Numbered from the stretch's first letter, positions 23,554-32,398 are shown. The stretch is DNA of 64,000 nt from Mesorhizobium sp. BR1-1-16 (GCF_020165495.1 NZ_JAIUIE010000010.1:114319-178318), one strand, 5' to 3'. Notes: generated by a model from the sequence alone, not told the origin. Program-made: numbers and translations.

Positions 23554-24660
23554 CTAACGGTGGGTGCGAAGGGGATCAGTCGTGACGGCGAAGCGCGCGA
23601 GCTTGGCGCGGAACCCTGGACGGTCGAGCACATCGCGATTGAGCACGTGGGCCGGAACGAGGCCCTCCGCGGCGCGAATGATGCCGTTCGCCATCGTCGT
23701 CATGGTCAGGCGTGCCGCATCGAGTGTCGACGGCAGCCAGTGCGGCGTCAGGATGACGTTGTCGAGCGCAACGAGCGGATCGTCGGCGGGGAGGGGTTCG
23801 TGCTCGAAGACGTCGAGCCCCGCGCCGGCAAACCACCGCTCACGAAGCGCGGTGACGAGCGCCGCCTGATCGACGATCTCGCCGCGCGCGACATTGATGA
23901 AATAGGCCGATGCTTTCATCAGGCGAAGTTCGCGCGGGCCGATCATGCCGCGTGTCGACGCGTCGAGGCGATTGTGAAGGCTCACGAAATCCGATTTGCG
24001 AAACACGTCGTCCAGCGAGCCGACGAGAGCGACGCCGAGCGCCGCGGCTTCGGCGGCGTCGGCGCGCGGCGAAAAAGCGACGATGCGCATGCCCCATGGC
24101 GCGGCGAGACGCGCGAGCTCGCGTCCGCTGGCGCCGAGCCCGACGATGCCGAGTGTCTTGCCGGGGAGGTCGATGCCCATTGCTGCGGCTTGCTGGTCCC
24201 AGCGGCCGCTGCGAACGATCCGCTCCTGCTGCGGCAGCCGCTTGGCAAGCGCGATCATCAGCAGGAAAGCCGAGGAGGCCGTCGCATGGGTGAGCGTGTC
24301 AGGCGCGTTGAACACGGCGACATCGTTCGCCGTGCAGGCGGCAAGGTCGATCTTGTCATAGCCGGCGCCGGCCCGACCGATGACGGTCAGCCGCTCCGCG
24401 CCATTTGCGAAAGTGGACGCCTTCACCCAGGGCCGGAAGATGACGATGCCGTCGGCATCGGCGATATCGGTAGCGCTCACTTCCAGCGAATAGAGGCGGC
24501 TCTGATAGGTCGCATCATCAGGGCGCGGCGACTGGCCGCGGAGATAGTCGACGCGAACAGACGGATGGGCATCGTAGAGATCGAGCGCGATATCGGGCAC
24601 GGCGAGCCGTCCCTCCGCGTCGAGATAGTCGCCTGTGTAGGAGACGGTGAAGGGTGTCAT
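23554..24660 (-). CDS. D-isomer-specific 2-hydroxyacid dehydrogenase family protein
   Basis: NAD-dependent 2-hydroxyacid dehydrogenase, 368 aa. The Rossmann loop is IVGLGASGREL, the catalytic Arg lies in NVARGEIVDQ, the Glu in VFEHEPLP and the His in LTPHWLPST. The N-terminal part is longer than in the protein encoded at 30155. It begins two bases before the end of the enolase-superfamily gene and ends 12 bases before the aldolase gene, so it is part of the same operon. It could reduce the 2-keto product of the pathway or oxidise a hydroxy acid precursor. Confidence 0.9.
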   Translation of the reverse strand: MTPFTVSYTGDYLDAEGRLAVPDIALDLYDAHPSVRVDYLRGQSPRPDDATYQSRLYSLEVSATDIADADGIVIFRPWVKASTFANGAERLTVIGRAGAGYDKIDLAACTANDVAVFNAPDTLTHATASSAFLLMIALAKRLPQQERIVRSGRWDQQAAAMGIDLPGKTLGIVGLGASGRELARLAAPWGMRIVAFSPRADAAEAAALGVALVGSLDDVFRKSDFVSLHNRLDASTRGMIGPRELRLMKASAYFINVARGEIVDQAALVTALRERWFAGAGLDVFEHEPLPADDPLVALDNVILTPHWLPSTLDAARLTMTTMANGIIRAAEGLVPAHVLNRDVLDRPGFRAKLARFAVTTDPLRTHR

Positions 24661-24661
24661 C

Positions 24662-25933
24662 TCACCACCGCTTCAACGTCTCGTCGGTGCTGACCTCGAC
24701 CCGCGCATTCGGGCGCGAGAACAGATCTTCCCGAAGTGTCGTGCCGAGACCGGGGCGGTCTGGCAGCAGGAGATGCCCGTCGCGCACCTCGATCCGGTCG
24801 GTGACCACGTCGTCATACCAGCCGTCGATATAGCCGCGGACCGTCTCCATGATCAGCGCGTTCGGGATGTGGTGCATCAGATGCGTCGCTGCCCAGAGCG
24901 CGACCGGGCCGATCGTGTCGTGGCAGGTGACGGGCAGGAAATAGGTATCCGCCATCGACGCGATCTTGCGGCCCTCGGTCAGGCCGCCGCCCCAGGAGAG
25001 GTCGGGCATGATGATATCGGCAGCGCCCTTCTCGATCCATGGCCGGAAACCAAACCGCGTGAAGACGCGCTCGCTCTGGCAGATCGGAATATTCGTCGCC
25101 TGCTTCAGTCTCAAATACGGCTCGACATTATCCGGTGGCATGATTTCCTCGAGCCACAGGATGTCGAGCGGCTCGATCGCGCGCGCGATCTTCACCGCTG
25201 TGCCGAGATCCCAGCGCGCGTGACCTTCGATGGCGATTTCCATCCGGTCGCCGACGGCGCGGCGAATGTCCTCGATGATCGCGACACCCGCCTTCAATTC
25301 GTCCTGCGTGATCGAATGGCCGCGTGGGCCGGCCGCCGTCTGCGCGCCCCAGATCACCATCGGCTTCCGGCTGTCGACCGGCCCCGAAAGGGTCGGGCCG
25401 AACTGGTCGAACGGCCAGATCTTCATCGCCGTGATGCCCTGCGCTAGGAGATCGGTGGCGAGTTCTCCCGCCTTGCCGTTCAGCCAGGCGTTGAGATCGT
25501 CATATTTCCCGTAGCCGACGCAGGTATTGTAGGCGCGGATGCGGTCGCGGCTGCGCCCGCCGAGCATCGTGTAGATCGGCTCGCCGGCGTTCTGTCCGGC
25601 AAGATCCCAAAGCGCGACGTCGATCGCCGAGATCGCCCGCATTTCCGCGCCATAAGCCCCGCAGAAATTCACCAGCGCGAACATGTTCTGCCAGTGGTTC
25701 TCGATGTCGCGCGCGTCGCGTCCGATGAGGAGCGGCGCGAAGATGTCATGGATGATCGCGGCAACGGCGCGCGGCAAATAATAGGTCTCGCCGATACCGA
25801 CGAGGCCCTTGTCGGTGTAGATGCGGACCCAGAGATTGTTGGGCAGCGCTTGGCGCGCCTTCGGGTTGAGCTTCGCCCATTCGGTCTGCGGCAACGCCTC
25901 GAACCAGAGCGTCTCGATTTTCGTGATCTTCAT
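24662..25933 (-). CDS. Enolase-superfamily dehydratase (mandelate racemase type)
   Basis: Mandelate racemase/muconate lactonizing family enzyme, 423 aa from the ATG at 25933; the frame is open to 26842 but that part is a shadow of the permease gene. Metal-binding positions appear as Glu in IAIEGHARW, Glu in LWLEEIMPP and Glu in ICQSERVF; the catalytic His is in TCHDTIGP. The Asp usual at the first position is Glu here. An insert with GHSITQDE-type sequence after the AMKIWPFD lysine region is longer than in the other two family members of this window. Probably dehydrates an aldonate that the adjacent aldolase then cleaves. Confidence 0.85.
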   Translation of the reverse strand: MKITKIETLWFEALPQTEWAKLNPKARQALPNNLWVRIYTDKGLVGIGETYYLPRAVAAIIHDIFAPLLIGRDARDIENHWQNMFALVNFCGAYGAEMRAISAIDVALWDLAGQNAGEPIYTMLGGRSRDRIRAYNTCVGYGKYDDLNAWLNGKAGELATDLLAQGITAMKIWPFDQFGPTLSGPVDSRKPMVIWGAQTAAGPRGHSITQDELKAGVAIIEDIRRAVGDRMEIAIEGHARWDLGTAVKIARAIEPLDILWLEEIMPPDNVEPYLRLKQATNIPICQSERVFTRFGFRPWIEKGAADIIMPDLSWGGGLTEGRKIASMADTYFLPVTCHDTIGPVALWAATHLMHHIPNALIMETVRGYIDGWYDDVVTDRIEVRDGHLLLPDRPGLGTTLREDLFSRPNARVEVSTDETLKRW

Positions 25934-25941
25934 CGCTGCTC

Positions 25942-26802
25942 TCAGCCTTTCACCGCTCCGGCCGTCAGCCCACGCAGGAGGTGGCGCTGGATGGCCATGT
26001 AGAAGAACACCGGCAGGATCGAGAATGTGACGCCGGCCGCCATCAGCACGAACAGCGGCGTGTCGAGCTGCGTCATCAGCGTCGCGAGGCCGAGCGAGGC
26101 GGTGTAGAGCTCGTTCCGCGTGATGAGCGTCGAGGCAAACAGATACTCGTTCCACGATGCGAAGAAGGCGATGACGCTGACGGCTACGAGGCCCGGCCGG
26201 GTGAGCGGCAGAACGACGAGCCAGAGCACCTTCCAGCGATCGCAGCCGTCGATGAGCGCCGCTTCCACGATCTCCTTGGGCACCGCGTCGAACGACGTCT
26301 TCAGCACCCAGGCGCAAAGCGGCACGACGAAGGCCGTGTGCAGCAGAGCGAGCGTGAGAAGATTGTCGGTCCAGCCGAGCTGCCGATAGAGCGTGAGCAC
26401 GGGTGCAACGACGACGGCGCCCGGCATCATCTGCGTGAAGAGCAGCAGCAGGCCGACCGCTGTACGCCCCGGCCAGTAGAGCCGTGAAAGCGCATAGGCG
26501 GCGGGAATGACGAGGATGATGGTGCCGATCACCGTCAGCGTGGCGACCAGTGTCGAGAGCAACAGCCAATGGCCGATCGGCTTGTCGGTGAAGAGCTGCA
26601 GGTAAGCCGAAAGATCGATGGCATGCGGCAGGAGCGGCGGCGGAAAGGACAGCGATTCCGCCGAGGATCGAAGCGAGGACAGCACCATCCAGTAGACCGG
26701 GAACAGGATGACCGCTGACGCGAATACGATCGCGGCGAAGCGTGCCACCGTCTCGATGCGGCCGCCCGCGCCGGGTCGATCGCTGTCGCGGATTGATGTC
26801 AT
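25942..26802 (-). CDS. Sugar ABC permease, MalG type (CUT1)
   Basis: Inner-membrane permease, 286 aa from the ATG at 26802, which overlaps the upstream permease stop as ATGA. Six membrane segments; the EAA loop EAALIDGCDRWKVLWLVVLP docks to the ATPase, and the protein ends with the family-typical RHLLRGLTAGAVKG. Partner of the MalF-type permease at 26799. No MalK-type ATPase gene occurs in the operon or the window, so an ATPase encoded elsewhere must energise it. Confidence 0.93.
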   Translation of the reverse strand: MTSIRDSDRPGAGGRIETVARFAAIVFASAVILFPVYWMVLSSLRSSAESLSFPPPLLPHAIDLSAYLQLFTDKPIGHWLLLSTLVATLTVIGTIILVIPAAYALSRLYWPGRTAVGLLLLFTQMMPGAVVVAPVLTLYRQLGWTDNLLTLALLHTAFVVPLCAWVLKTSFDAVPKEIVEAALIDGCDRWKVLWLVVLPLTRPGLVAVSVIAFFASWNEYLFASTLITRNELYTASLGLATLMTQLDTPLFVLMAAGVTFSILPVFFYMAIQRHLLRGLTAGAVKG

Positions 26803-27722
26803 TCCGGCACCTGCTGGCGGCGCTGGACTGCGACGAAGGCAATGGTCGAGACGGCCGAGATGAGGAAGCCGACCACCGCGATCACGCCGGCATAGTTGAA
26901 GTTGTAGAAGCGGAAGGCCTGCATGTAGATCGCCGGCGCGAGCGTGGTCGTGGCATCGACGGGGCCGCCGCCGGTGATCAGCCAGATCAGCGTGAACTGC
27001 TGAGTCGAATAGATGAAGCCGAGCACGGCGAGCAGCGCGAGCGAACTGCTGATGCCGGGAATGGTGATGTAGCGGAACTGCGCGATGCGCCCCGCGCCGT
27101 CGATGCGCGCCGCCTCGTAGAGCTCGTCCGGCACCGCTTGGAGCGCCGAGAGCAGGACGAGCGAATAGAAGGGGAAACCCTTCCAGACGGTGACCACGAT
27201 GATGATGCCCATCGCGAGTGTCGGGTCGAGAAGCCATTGCGGGCTTTCGTCGGCGCCGGAAAAGAAGCGGACAAAGGCATTGAGGACGCCGAAGCTCGGA
27301 TCGAGCATCAGCACGAAGGTGATGGCGACCGGAACCTCGGGAATGGCCCAGGGAATGGTCAGCAGGCTGCGGAACAACCCGCGGCCACGGAAGCTCCAGT
27401 TCATGAGGAGCGCGAGCGACAGGCCGACCGAGAGGATGATGACGTCGACCGAGATGGTGAAGACGAGCGTCCGGCCGATCATGCGCCAGAAGTCGGGATC
27501 GACCAGCATCTGCGCATAGTTGTCGAGGCCGAGACCATCAGGCGTCTCGAGGCTGTAAAGCGCGCCGCGCACGATCGGATAGAGGATGAGCGCGCCTTCG
27601 AGCAGCAGCATCGGAAGGACCAGGAGATAGGGAAAGCTGCGGCTGCCCACGACGCCGCTCGGCGTCCTCGGACGGCGAGCGCGGCGGATGGCCGTCTCGG
27701 GGAGCGCCGTAGCCAATGCCAA
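26799..27722 (-). CDS. Sugar ABC permease, MalF/UgpA type (CUT1)
   Basis: Inner-membrane permease with six predicted segments after a charged N-terminus (RRARRPRTPS), and the EAA loop EAARIDGAGRIAQFRYITIPG. I choose the TTG at 27722 (307 aa) because AGGAGGATCAG precedes it exactly; an in-frame ATG at 27764 after GGAGGCGGCCGA is nearly as good and would give 321 aa. Second gene of the operon after the binding protein. The 212-base gap to 27935 holds no clear gene. Confidence 0.9.
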   Translation of the reverse strand: MALATALPETAIRRARRPRTPSGVVGSRSFPYLLVLPMLLLEGALILYPIVRGALYSLETPDGLGLDNYAQMLVDPDFWRMIGRTLVFTISVDVIILSVGLSLALLMNWSFRGRGLFRSLLTIPWAIPEVPVAITFVLMLDPSFGVLNAFVRFFSGADESPQWLLDPTLAMGIIIVVTVWKGFPFYSLVLLSALQAVPDELYEAARIDGAGRIAQFRYITIPGISSSLALLAVLGFIYSTQQFTLIWLITGGGPVDATTTLAPAIYMQAFRFYNFNYAGVIAVVGFLISAVSTIAFVAVQRRQQVPE

Positions 27723-27934
27723 CTGATCCTCCTGATAGCGGCGGCGGGACCGGTCGCCCTGCATTCGGCCGCCTCCGCTCATTGCGGCGTCGCTTCCGCC
27801 TTCTTGGTCTCCGCATCGCGCCGGCGGGGAATAGGCGCATTCGGCGAGTGAGCGCCGGCCGAATTGCCATGCCTTGCGTGGCGCGATGCGGAGGCGTCGG
27901 GCCCATGCGGGCTCGACGGGGCGGTTTGTCCGCG

Positions 27935-29251
27935 TCAGATACGCGTCGCGAGTTGCTCGAGCTGCTTCTGGGCGGCGTCCATCGCCGCCTTCACAGAGCC
28001 ACCGGGGCGCAGTGCGCTCTGGAAGTTCTGCATGATGATGCGGCCGAACTGATCATCGACGAAGGCGAAGTCGCCCATCACGTCGATCGGCGAGACCTGC
28101 TTCGCCTCGTTGAAGCCCGTGATCCACGGCTTGTCGGCCAGGAACTGCTTGAACTTCTCCGACTTCGCGGCGAGGTCGTAGGGCGGCATGACATAGAGAT
28201 TGGTGATCATAAGATCGGCCATCACATCCGGCGTCATGGCGAACTTGATGAATTCCTTCGCGCCCTCCGAATTCGCGCCCTTGAGGGCGATCAGCGGATG
28301 GATGCGGTCGAGCGACCGGCGGCTCGGCCATGGCGGGGGCGCGGAGAGCAGGTCGGGATAGATCGCCGGGTTCGTCGCGCGCAGCACGACCACGGTCGGG
28401 TTGACGCCGAAGGCCTGGGCGACCCGGCCGTCGGCTGCGAGCTTCATGATCGCGCTCTGGGCCGTGCCCTGCGGCACGCCGGCCTCGTAGAGGCTCTTCC
28501 AGAGTTCGAGCCCTTTCACCACCTCGGGCGAATTGGCCAGCGGCGTCTTGCCTTCCGCCCACTTCCCGTCGAACGGCAGGCAGAAATTCTGCAGCTGGAA
28601 CCACCATTCGCCGGAATCGGCGATCACATTGGTGAGGGCAATGCCGAATTGCTCCGGCCGCTTCGTCAGCTTCGCCGTGGTGTCGATCCATTCCTCGGGC
28701 GTCGTCGCGGGTTTGAGGCCGGCCTTGCCGAACAGCGCCTTGTTGTAGACGAGGGCGAAATTCACATCGATCGCCGAGAGACCGTAGAGCTTGCCGTCGA
28801 CGGTGAGGAACGCGTGGCCGGCGCTCGGCGTGATGCCAAGGGCGGAGACGACATCGTCGAGCGGCTCTGCGAGCTTGAACTTGCGGATGACCTGCGCGGC
28901 GAGATCCGGCATCGCCATCAACACGTCGGCGTCGATGCCGCCGGCCTGGGCCTGGATCACGACATTGGAGACGTACTGGCTCGCCGGCCAGCCCGTCCAG
29001 TCGACCGTGTATTTGGACTGGGACTCGTTGAACTTCTTGAAGAGCGCGTTCCACCCTTCCTTCTCGCCCGGCTGGAACTGCTCCCAGCTCATGACTTTCA
29101 GCGGAATGCGGTCGGCGGCGCGTGCCTGACGCACCAGCGGGCCGGCAACGAGCGCACCGCCGACGACGGCTGCGCCGCCGAGGAGCTGGCGCCGGGTCGG
29201 GCGCGTCCGAAATGTCGGGCTCGCAGCCCCGCCACCTTCTGGTCTGCTCAT
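27935..29251 (-). CDS. Family 1 extracellular sugar-binding protein
   Basis: Periplasmic binding protein of the CUT1 (MalE-like) type, 438 aa, with a Tat signal peptide (TRRQLLGGAAVVGGALVAGP). The mature part has the typical LKVMSWEQF start, the GLSAIDVNFALVYNKALF segment and a C-terminal helix set. It would bind an oligosaccharide or sugar acid and deliver it to the permeases at 26799 and 25942. First gene of a six-gene operon ending at 22765. A perfect GATTGTTAACAATC palindrome upstream marks it as a target of the FadR-type regulator encoded at 29375. Confidence 0.93.
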   Translation of the reverse strand: MSRPEGGGAASPTFRTRPTRRQLLGGAAVVGGALVAGPLVRQARAADRIPLKVMSWEQFQPGEKEGWNALFKKFNESQSKYTVDWTGWPASQYVSNVVIQAQAGGIDADVLMAMPDLAAQVIRKFKLAEPLDDVVSALGITPSAGHAFLTVDGKLYGLSAIDVNFALVYNKALFGKAGLKPATTPEEWIDTTAKLTKRPEQFGIALTNVIADSGEWWFQLQNFCLPFDGKWAEGKTPLANSPEVVKGLELWKSLYEAGVPQGTAQSAIMKLAADGRVAQAFGVNPTVVVLRATNPAIYPDLLSAPPPWPSRRSLDRIHPLIALKGANSEGAKEFIKFAMTPDVMADLMITNLYVMPPYDLAAKSEKFKQFLADKPWITGFNEAKQVSPIDVMGDFAFVDDQFGRIIMQNFQSALRPGGSVKAAMDAAQKQLEQLATRI

Positions 29252-29314
29252 GGTCGTCTCCTCCCTGGCTCATGCCGAAGCGGCATGGCGACGTGGCCTT
29301 TTTGACCACTTGTT

Positions 29315-29328
29315 GATTGTTAACAATC
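29315..29328. promoter_or_regulatory. FadR-type operator, copy 1
   Basis: Perfect 14-bp palindrome GATTGTTAACAATC upstream of the MalE-like operon. The GTTAAC core recurs at 30099-30106 beside the divergent regulator gene. Confidence 0.7.
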
Positions 29329-29374
29329 CGACGATAACAGGTGAGCCTCTTCTGTCAAGCGATGGACCTTGCGC

Positions 29375-30091
29375 TCAGTTCGCTTCGATACGGAGGATGC
29401 TGCGTTCGGCCATATGAGCCTTCAGCCGCTCATAGGCGCCGCCGATATGCTCCTCGATACAGGCGCCAGCCGCTTCGACATCATGGCTGCGGATGAGATC
29501 GAGCAGGCGGGAATGGTCGCGGTACCAGGACGTCAGATAGTCGTTGGGCAGGCCGTCGCGCAGCAGCAGGAAGACGAAGATCTGCGAGCGAAGCGACTCC
29601 CAGGCCTTGTAAAGTCGAACGTGATGAGAGGCACGGAATAGCGCATCGTGGAAGTCGATATCAAGTTCGGCGACGCGCCGACGCGTCATCGATGCTCGCG
29701 GAACAGATTGAAATAACGTAAGAATTGCGTTGAGCGGCACGAAGTCGGCTTCTGTGGCACGCTCGCAGGCGGCTGTGACGGCAAGCCGCTCCAGGGCCTT
29801 GCGCAGCGTGTAGATTTCGGCGGCGTCCTCGACGGAGACCTGCGCGACCGTTGCGCCGCGATGCGTCTCGTGGATGACGAGGCCCTCCTGCTCCAACCGG
29901 AAGATTGCCTGGCGGATTGGGCCGCGGCTGACATTGAGGCTCTCGGCCAGTTCGTCCTCGATCAGCCGGTCGCCGCCCTTGAGCCGTCCCGAGAGGATGG
30001 CCTCGCGGATCGCGTCGGAAACGTCGTCGGTCAGCACCCGGCGCTCACGGCGATGGAGGTGGGGGGCAACTGGACTCTTGCTCATGCACAT
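29375..30091 (-). CDS. GntR-family regulator with FCD domain (FadR subfamily)
   Basis: Regulator of 238 aa (an ATG two codons later at 30085 is equally possible). The winged helix (about 18-80) reads LTDDVSDAIREAILSGRLK, then SRGPIRQAIFRLEQEGLV. The all-helical FCD effector domain follows, with metal-ligand-type residues in DIDFHDALF and WYRDHSRLLD. It is bracketed by two GTTAAC palindromes and lies between the MalE-like operon and the divergent 2-hydroxyacid dehydrogenase, so it probably represses both in response to a pathway acid. Confidence 0.92.
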   Translation of the reverse strand: MCMSKSPVAPHLHRRERRVLTDDVSDAIREAILSGRLKGGDRLIEDELAESLNVSRGPIRQAIFRLEQEGLVIHETHRGATVAQVSVEDAAEIYTLRKALERLAVTAACERATEADFVPLNAILTLFQSVPRASMTRRRVAELDIDFHDALFRASHHVRLYKAWESLRSQIFVFLLLRDGLPNDYLTSWYRDHSRLLDLIRSHDVEAAGACIEEHIGGAYERLKAHMAERSILRIEAN

Positions 30092-30096
30092 AGCCT

Positions 30097-30109
30097 ACTG
30101 TTAACAATC
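30097..30109. promoter_or_regulatory. FadR-type operator, copy 2
   Basis: ACTGTTAACAATC with perfect core palindrome TGTTAACA at 30099-30106, between the regulator start and the divergent dehydrogenase gene. It shares TGTTAACAATC with copy 1. Confidence 0.65.
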
Positions 30110-30154
30110 TGGAGAGCGCCAGCAAAAAGCAGACGGACAAACGGCAGGAACATT

Positions 30155-31192
30155 ATGCGCATCTTCAAGGTCAATTGGTATCCGCCTCAGAGCGAGGAGC
30201 TGGAGCGCCTCTACGGCAAGACGGTCGAATTCGACATCGACCCGATCCCCACCGATCCCGGCTACACGATTGCGCGCGAGCGCAGCCGCGCCGCAGACGC
30301 GCTGATCAATTGTTCGGCGACGCATCTCCTGCCGGCAGAGATCGACGATTTCGAAAATGTCCGCATCGTCGTGCGCGAGGGCGTCGGCTACGACAATCTC
30401 GATCTCGAGGGCTGGGGCGCGCGGGGGATTCCGGTCTGCAACGTTCCCGACTACGGCACCACCGAGGTCGCGGATCATGCGATCGCGCTGATGCTCGCAT
30501 TGACGCGCGGCACGGCCACCTATGGCGACGTGCTTCGCAGCGATCCGGTCGGCAACTGGCGCTTTTCCGCGGCGCCGCTTGTTCGCCGCCATAAGGGAGC
30601 GACCTTCGGCGTGATCGGGCTTGGCCGCATCGGCCTTGCAGCGGCGCGCCGCGCGGCGGCCTTCGACATGCGCGTCGTCTTCTACGACCCGTATCTCCCG
30701 AACGGCACGGAACTCTCGGTCGGCTATGAACGTGTGCACAGCCTCACAGACCTCATGGCGATGAGCGACATCGTCAGCGTGCACACGCCGCTCAACGACG
30801 AGACGCGCGGCTTCGTCGGCAAGGCGGCGTTCGAGGCTGCGAAACCCGGGCTCGTGCTCGTCAATACGGCGCGCGGCCCGATCGTCGATCTCGACGCGCT
30901 GTATGACGCGCTCAAGGACGGCCGCGTCGCCGGCGCCGGTCTCGATGTGCTGCCAAAGGAGCCGGCGGACAGCGACCATCCACTCGTCAAGGCGTGGACC
31001 AGCCGCGAAAGCTGGCTCGACGGGCGGCTCATCCTGACCCCGCATGCCGCCTTCTACAGCCCTGCCGCCATGAACGACATGCAGCGCAAGGCCGTCGAGG
31101 TCATCCTCGCTTATACCGAGGAAGGCCGGCTGACCAACTGCGTCAACCGCCAGTTCCTGAAGTCGGCGTCGCCGGTACGCCGCGCCTCCTGA
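30155..31192 (+). CDS. C-terminal-binding-protein-like D-2-hydroxyacid dehydrogenase
   Basis: NAD-dependent dehydrogenase, 345 aa, starting at ATG 30155. Rossmann loop VIGLGRIGLAAARRA, catalytic Arg in NTARGPIVDLD, Glu in LPKEPAD and His in LTPHAAFYS. The pattern REGVGYDNLDL and PDYGTTEVADHAIAL is typical of the CtBP-like and phosphoglycerate-dehydrogenase-like branch. Transcribed alone, divergent from the FadR-type regulator and sharing its operator, so it likely acts in the same pathway as the operon at 29251-22765. Substrate is probably a sugar-derived hydroxy or keto acid. Confidence 0.91.
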   Translation: MRIFKVNWYPPQSEELERLYGKTVEFDIDPIPTDPGYTIARERSRAADALINCSATHLLPAEIDDFENVRIVVREGVGYDNLDLEGWGARGIPVCNVPDYGTTEVADHAIALMLALTRGTATYGDVLRSDPVGNWRFSAAPLVRRHKGATFGVIGLGRIGLAAARRAAAFDMRVVFYDPYLPNGTELSVGYERVHSLTDLMAMSDIVSVHTPLNDETRGFVGKAAFEAAKPGLVLVNTARGPIVDLDALYDALKDGRVAGAGLDVLPKEPADSDHPLVKAWTSRESWLDGRLILTPHAAFYSPAAMNDMQRKAVEVILAYTEEGRLTNCVNRQFLKSASPVRRAS

Positions 31193-31198
31193 GCGTTG

Positions 31199-31228
31199 CG
31201 GGCAGGAGCGGCGTGCCGTCCCTGCCCG
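31199..31228. terminator. Hairpin between convergent genes
   Basis: CGGGCAGG pairs with CCTGCCCG (8 bp), with a smaller GGC/GCC stem inside the loop. It lies seven bases after the 2-hydroxyacid dehydrogenase stop, before the convergent LDH2-type gene. No T-run, so it may be a Rho-assisted or bidirectional terminator. Confidence 0.55.
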
Positions 31229-31238
31229 AATGCAGGCT

Positions 31239-32318
31239 TCAGCCGATCACGGCTGGCGTCTTGATCTTGTAGCGGGTCGCGAACTCCTGCAGCGCGGCCC
31301 AGGTCACGAGGTCGACCGGCAGGCCCTCGATGGCGCGGCGCTTCGCCTCCGCCTTCTCGATGTCGCCGGGCGCATGCACCTGCATCCCTGTCTTCGCCGG
31401 CTGCGCGCGAATGTCGGCCAGGAAGGACGCGATTCGCGCGTCGAACAGCGAAAGCGCCTGAAAGACGGCCGGCGCCATGATGATGAAGAAGTGGCCGATC
31501 CGGATTGGCTGCGAGAAGTCCGGTCCGCCAAACGACGCCAGCGTATGGCCGTGACCCATGCCGGTAAACGCCGAGCAGAGCAGGTCGATCATCGCGGCGA
31601 GGCCGCTACCCTTGTAGCCGAACACGGCGCCGCCGACGGGCGCCACCGCGACGGCATGATGCGGGTTGATGGTGAAATCGCCTTCGCGGTCGACGGCAAC
31701 GGTTTCGGGCAGCGGCGTGCCCGTCGCGCGGCGCAGTTCGACGCGATTGAAGGGAACGGCGCTGGTCGCCATGTCGAGCAGGAGAGGGTCTTCGCCGGGC
31801 GCGGGCAGGGCGAAGCTGAGCGGATTGGTGCCGAAGAACGCCGACGTACCGCCGTGCGGGATGACCATGCTGTCAGCATGCGTCATGCCGATCGCGGCAA
31901 AGCCCCGCGTCGCCGCGAGGCGGGTATAGCAGCCTGTGGCGCCATGATGCGACGATCGGCCAACGGTGACCACAGCGACTCCGGTCTCGGCGGCGATCGC
32001 GCATCCTTCGTCGATGGCGCGATAGCTCGCGAGATGGCCGAGCCCGTCATCGGCATCGACATGGGCGACGGCCGCTGCCTTGCGCTCGATCGTCAATTGC
32101 GGCGTGCGATTGATGCGGCCGCCAGCGAGCCCGCGCATGTAGAAGGGCACCAGGCGGACGCCATGCGTGTCGAAGGCGCGGGACGACGCATCGACCACCG
32201 CGGTCGCAACGGCGGCCGCACTGGCGCGATCCGTACCCGCCGCGCTGAAGATGGCCGTGATGAAAGGCTCCAGATCGCTCGCCGCGATCTGCACCCCGTC
32301 GATCTTTTCGAGTGCCAA
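31239..32318 (-). CDS. Malate/L-lactate/ureidoglycolate dehydrogenase family (LDH2) protein
   Basis: NAD(P)-dependent oxidoreductase of the LDH2/MDH2 fold, 359 aa, unrelated to Rossmann enzymes. TTG start at 32318 after CGGGAGGACGTC. Family features include the catalytic His in GRSSHHGATGCY, the NPLSFALPAP segment and the GYKGSGLAAMIDLLC motif. Members act on malate, lactate, sulfolactate, 2,3-diketogulonate or ureidoglycolate; in a sugar-acid setting a keto-acid or aldonate substrate is plausible. Single gene behind operator site G. Confidence 0.92.
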   Translation of the reverse strand: MALEKIDGVQIAASDLEPFITAIFSAAGTDRASAAAVATAVVDASSRAFDTHGVRLVPFYMRGLAGGRINRTPQLTIERKAAAVAHVDADDGLGHLASYRAIDEGCAIAAETGVAVVTVGRSSHHGATGCYTRLAATRGFAAIGMTHADSMVIPHGGTSAFFGTNPLSFALPAPGEDPLLLDMATSAVPFNRVELRRATGTPLPETVAVDREGDFTINPHHAVAVAPVGGAVFGYKGSGLAAMIDLLCSAFTGMGHGHTLASFGGPDFSQPIRIGHFFIIMAPAVFQALSLFDARIASFLADIRAQPAKTGMQVHAPGDIEKAEAKRRAIEGLPVDLVTWAALQEFATRYKIKTPAVIG

Positions 32319-32380
32319 GACGTCCTCCCGGAATCGGTTGAGACGACGCGTGGCTAACCGTCGCCTGATGATTGTGAGTT

Positions 32381-32398
32381 TATACTGTTATAATCATT
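32381..32398. promoter_or_regulatory. ATTATAAT operator, site G (variant)
   Basis: TATACTGTTATAATCATT, core GTTATAAT at 32387-32394 with one mismatch in the first base. About 65 bases upstream of the LDH2-type gene. Confidence 0.55.
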
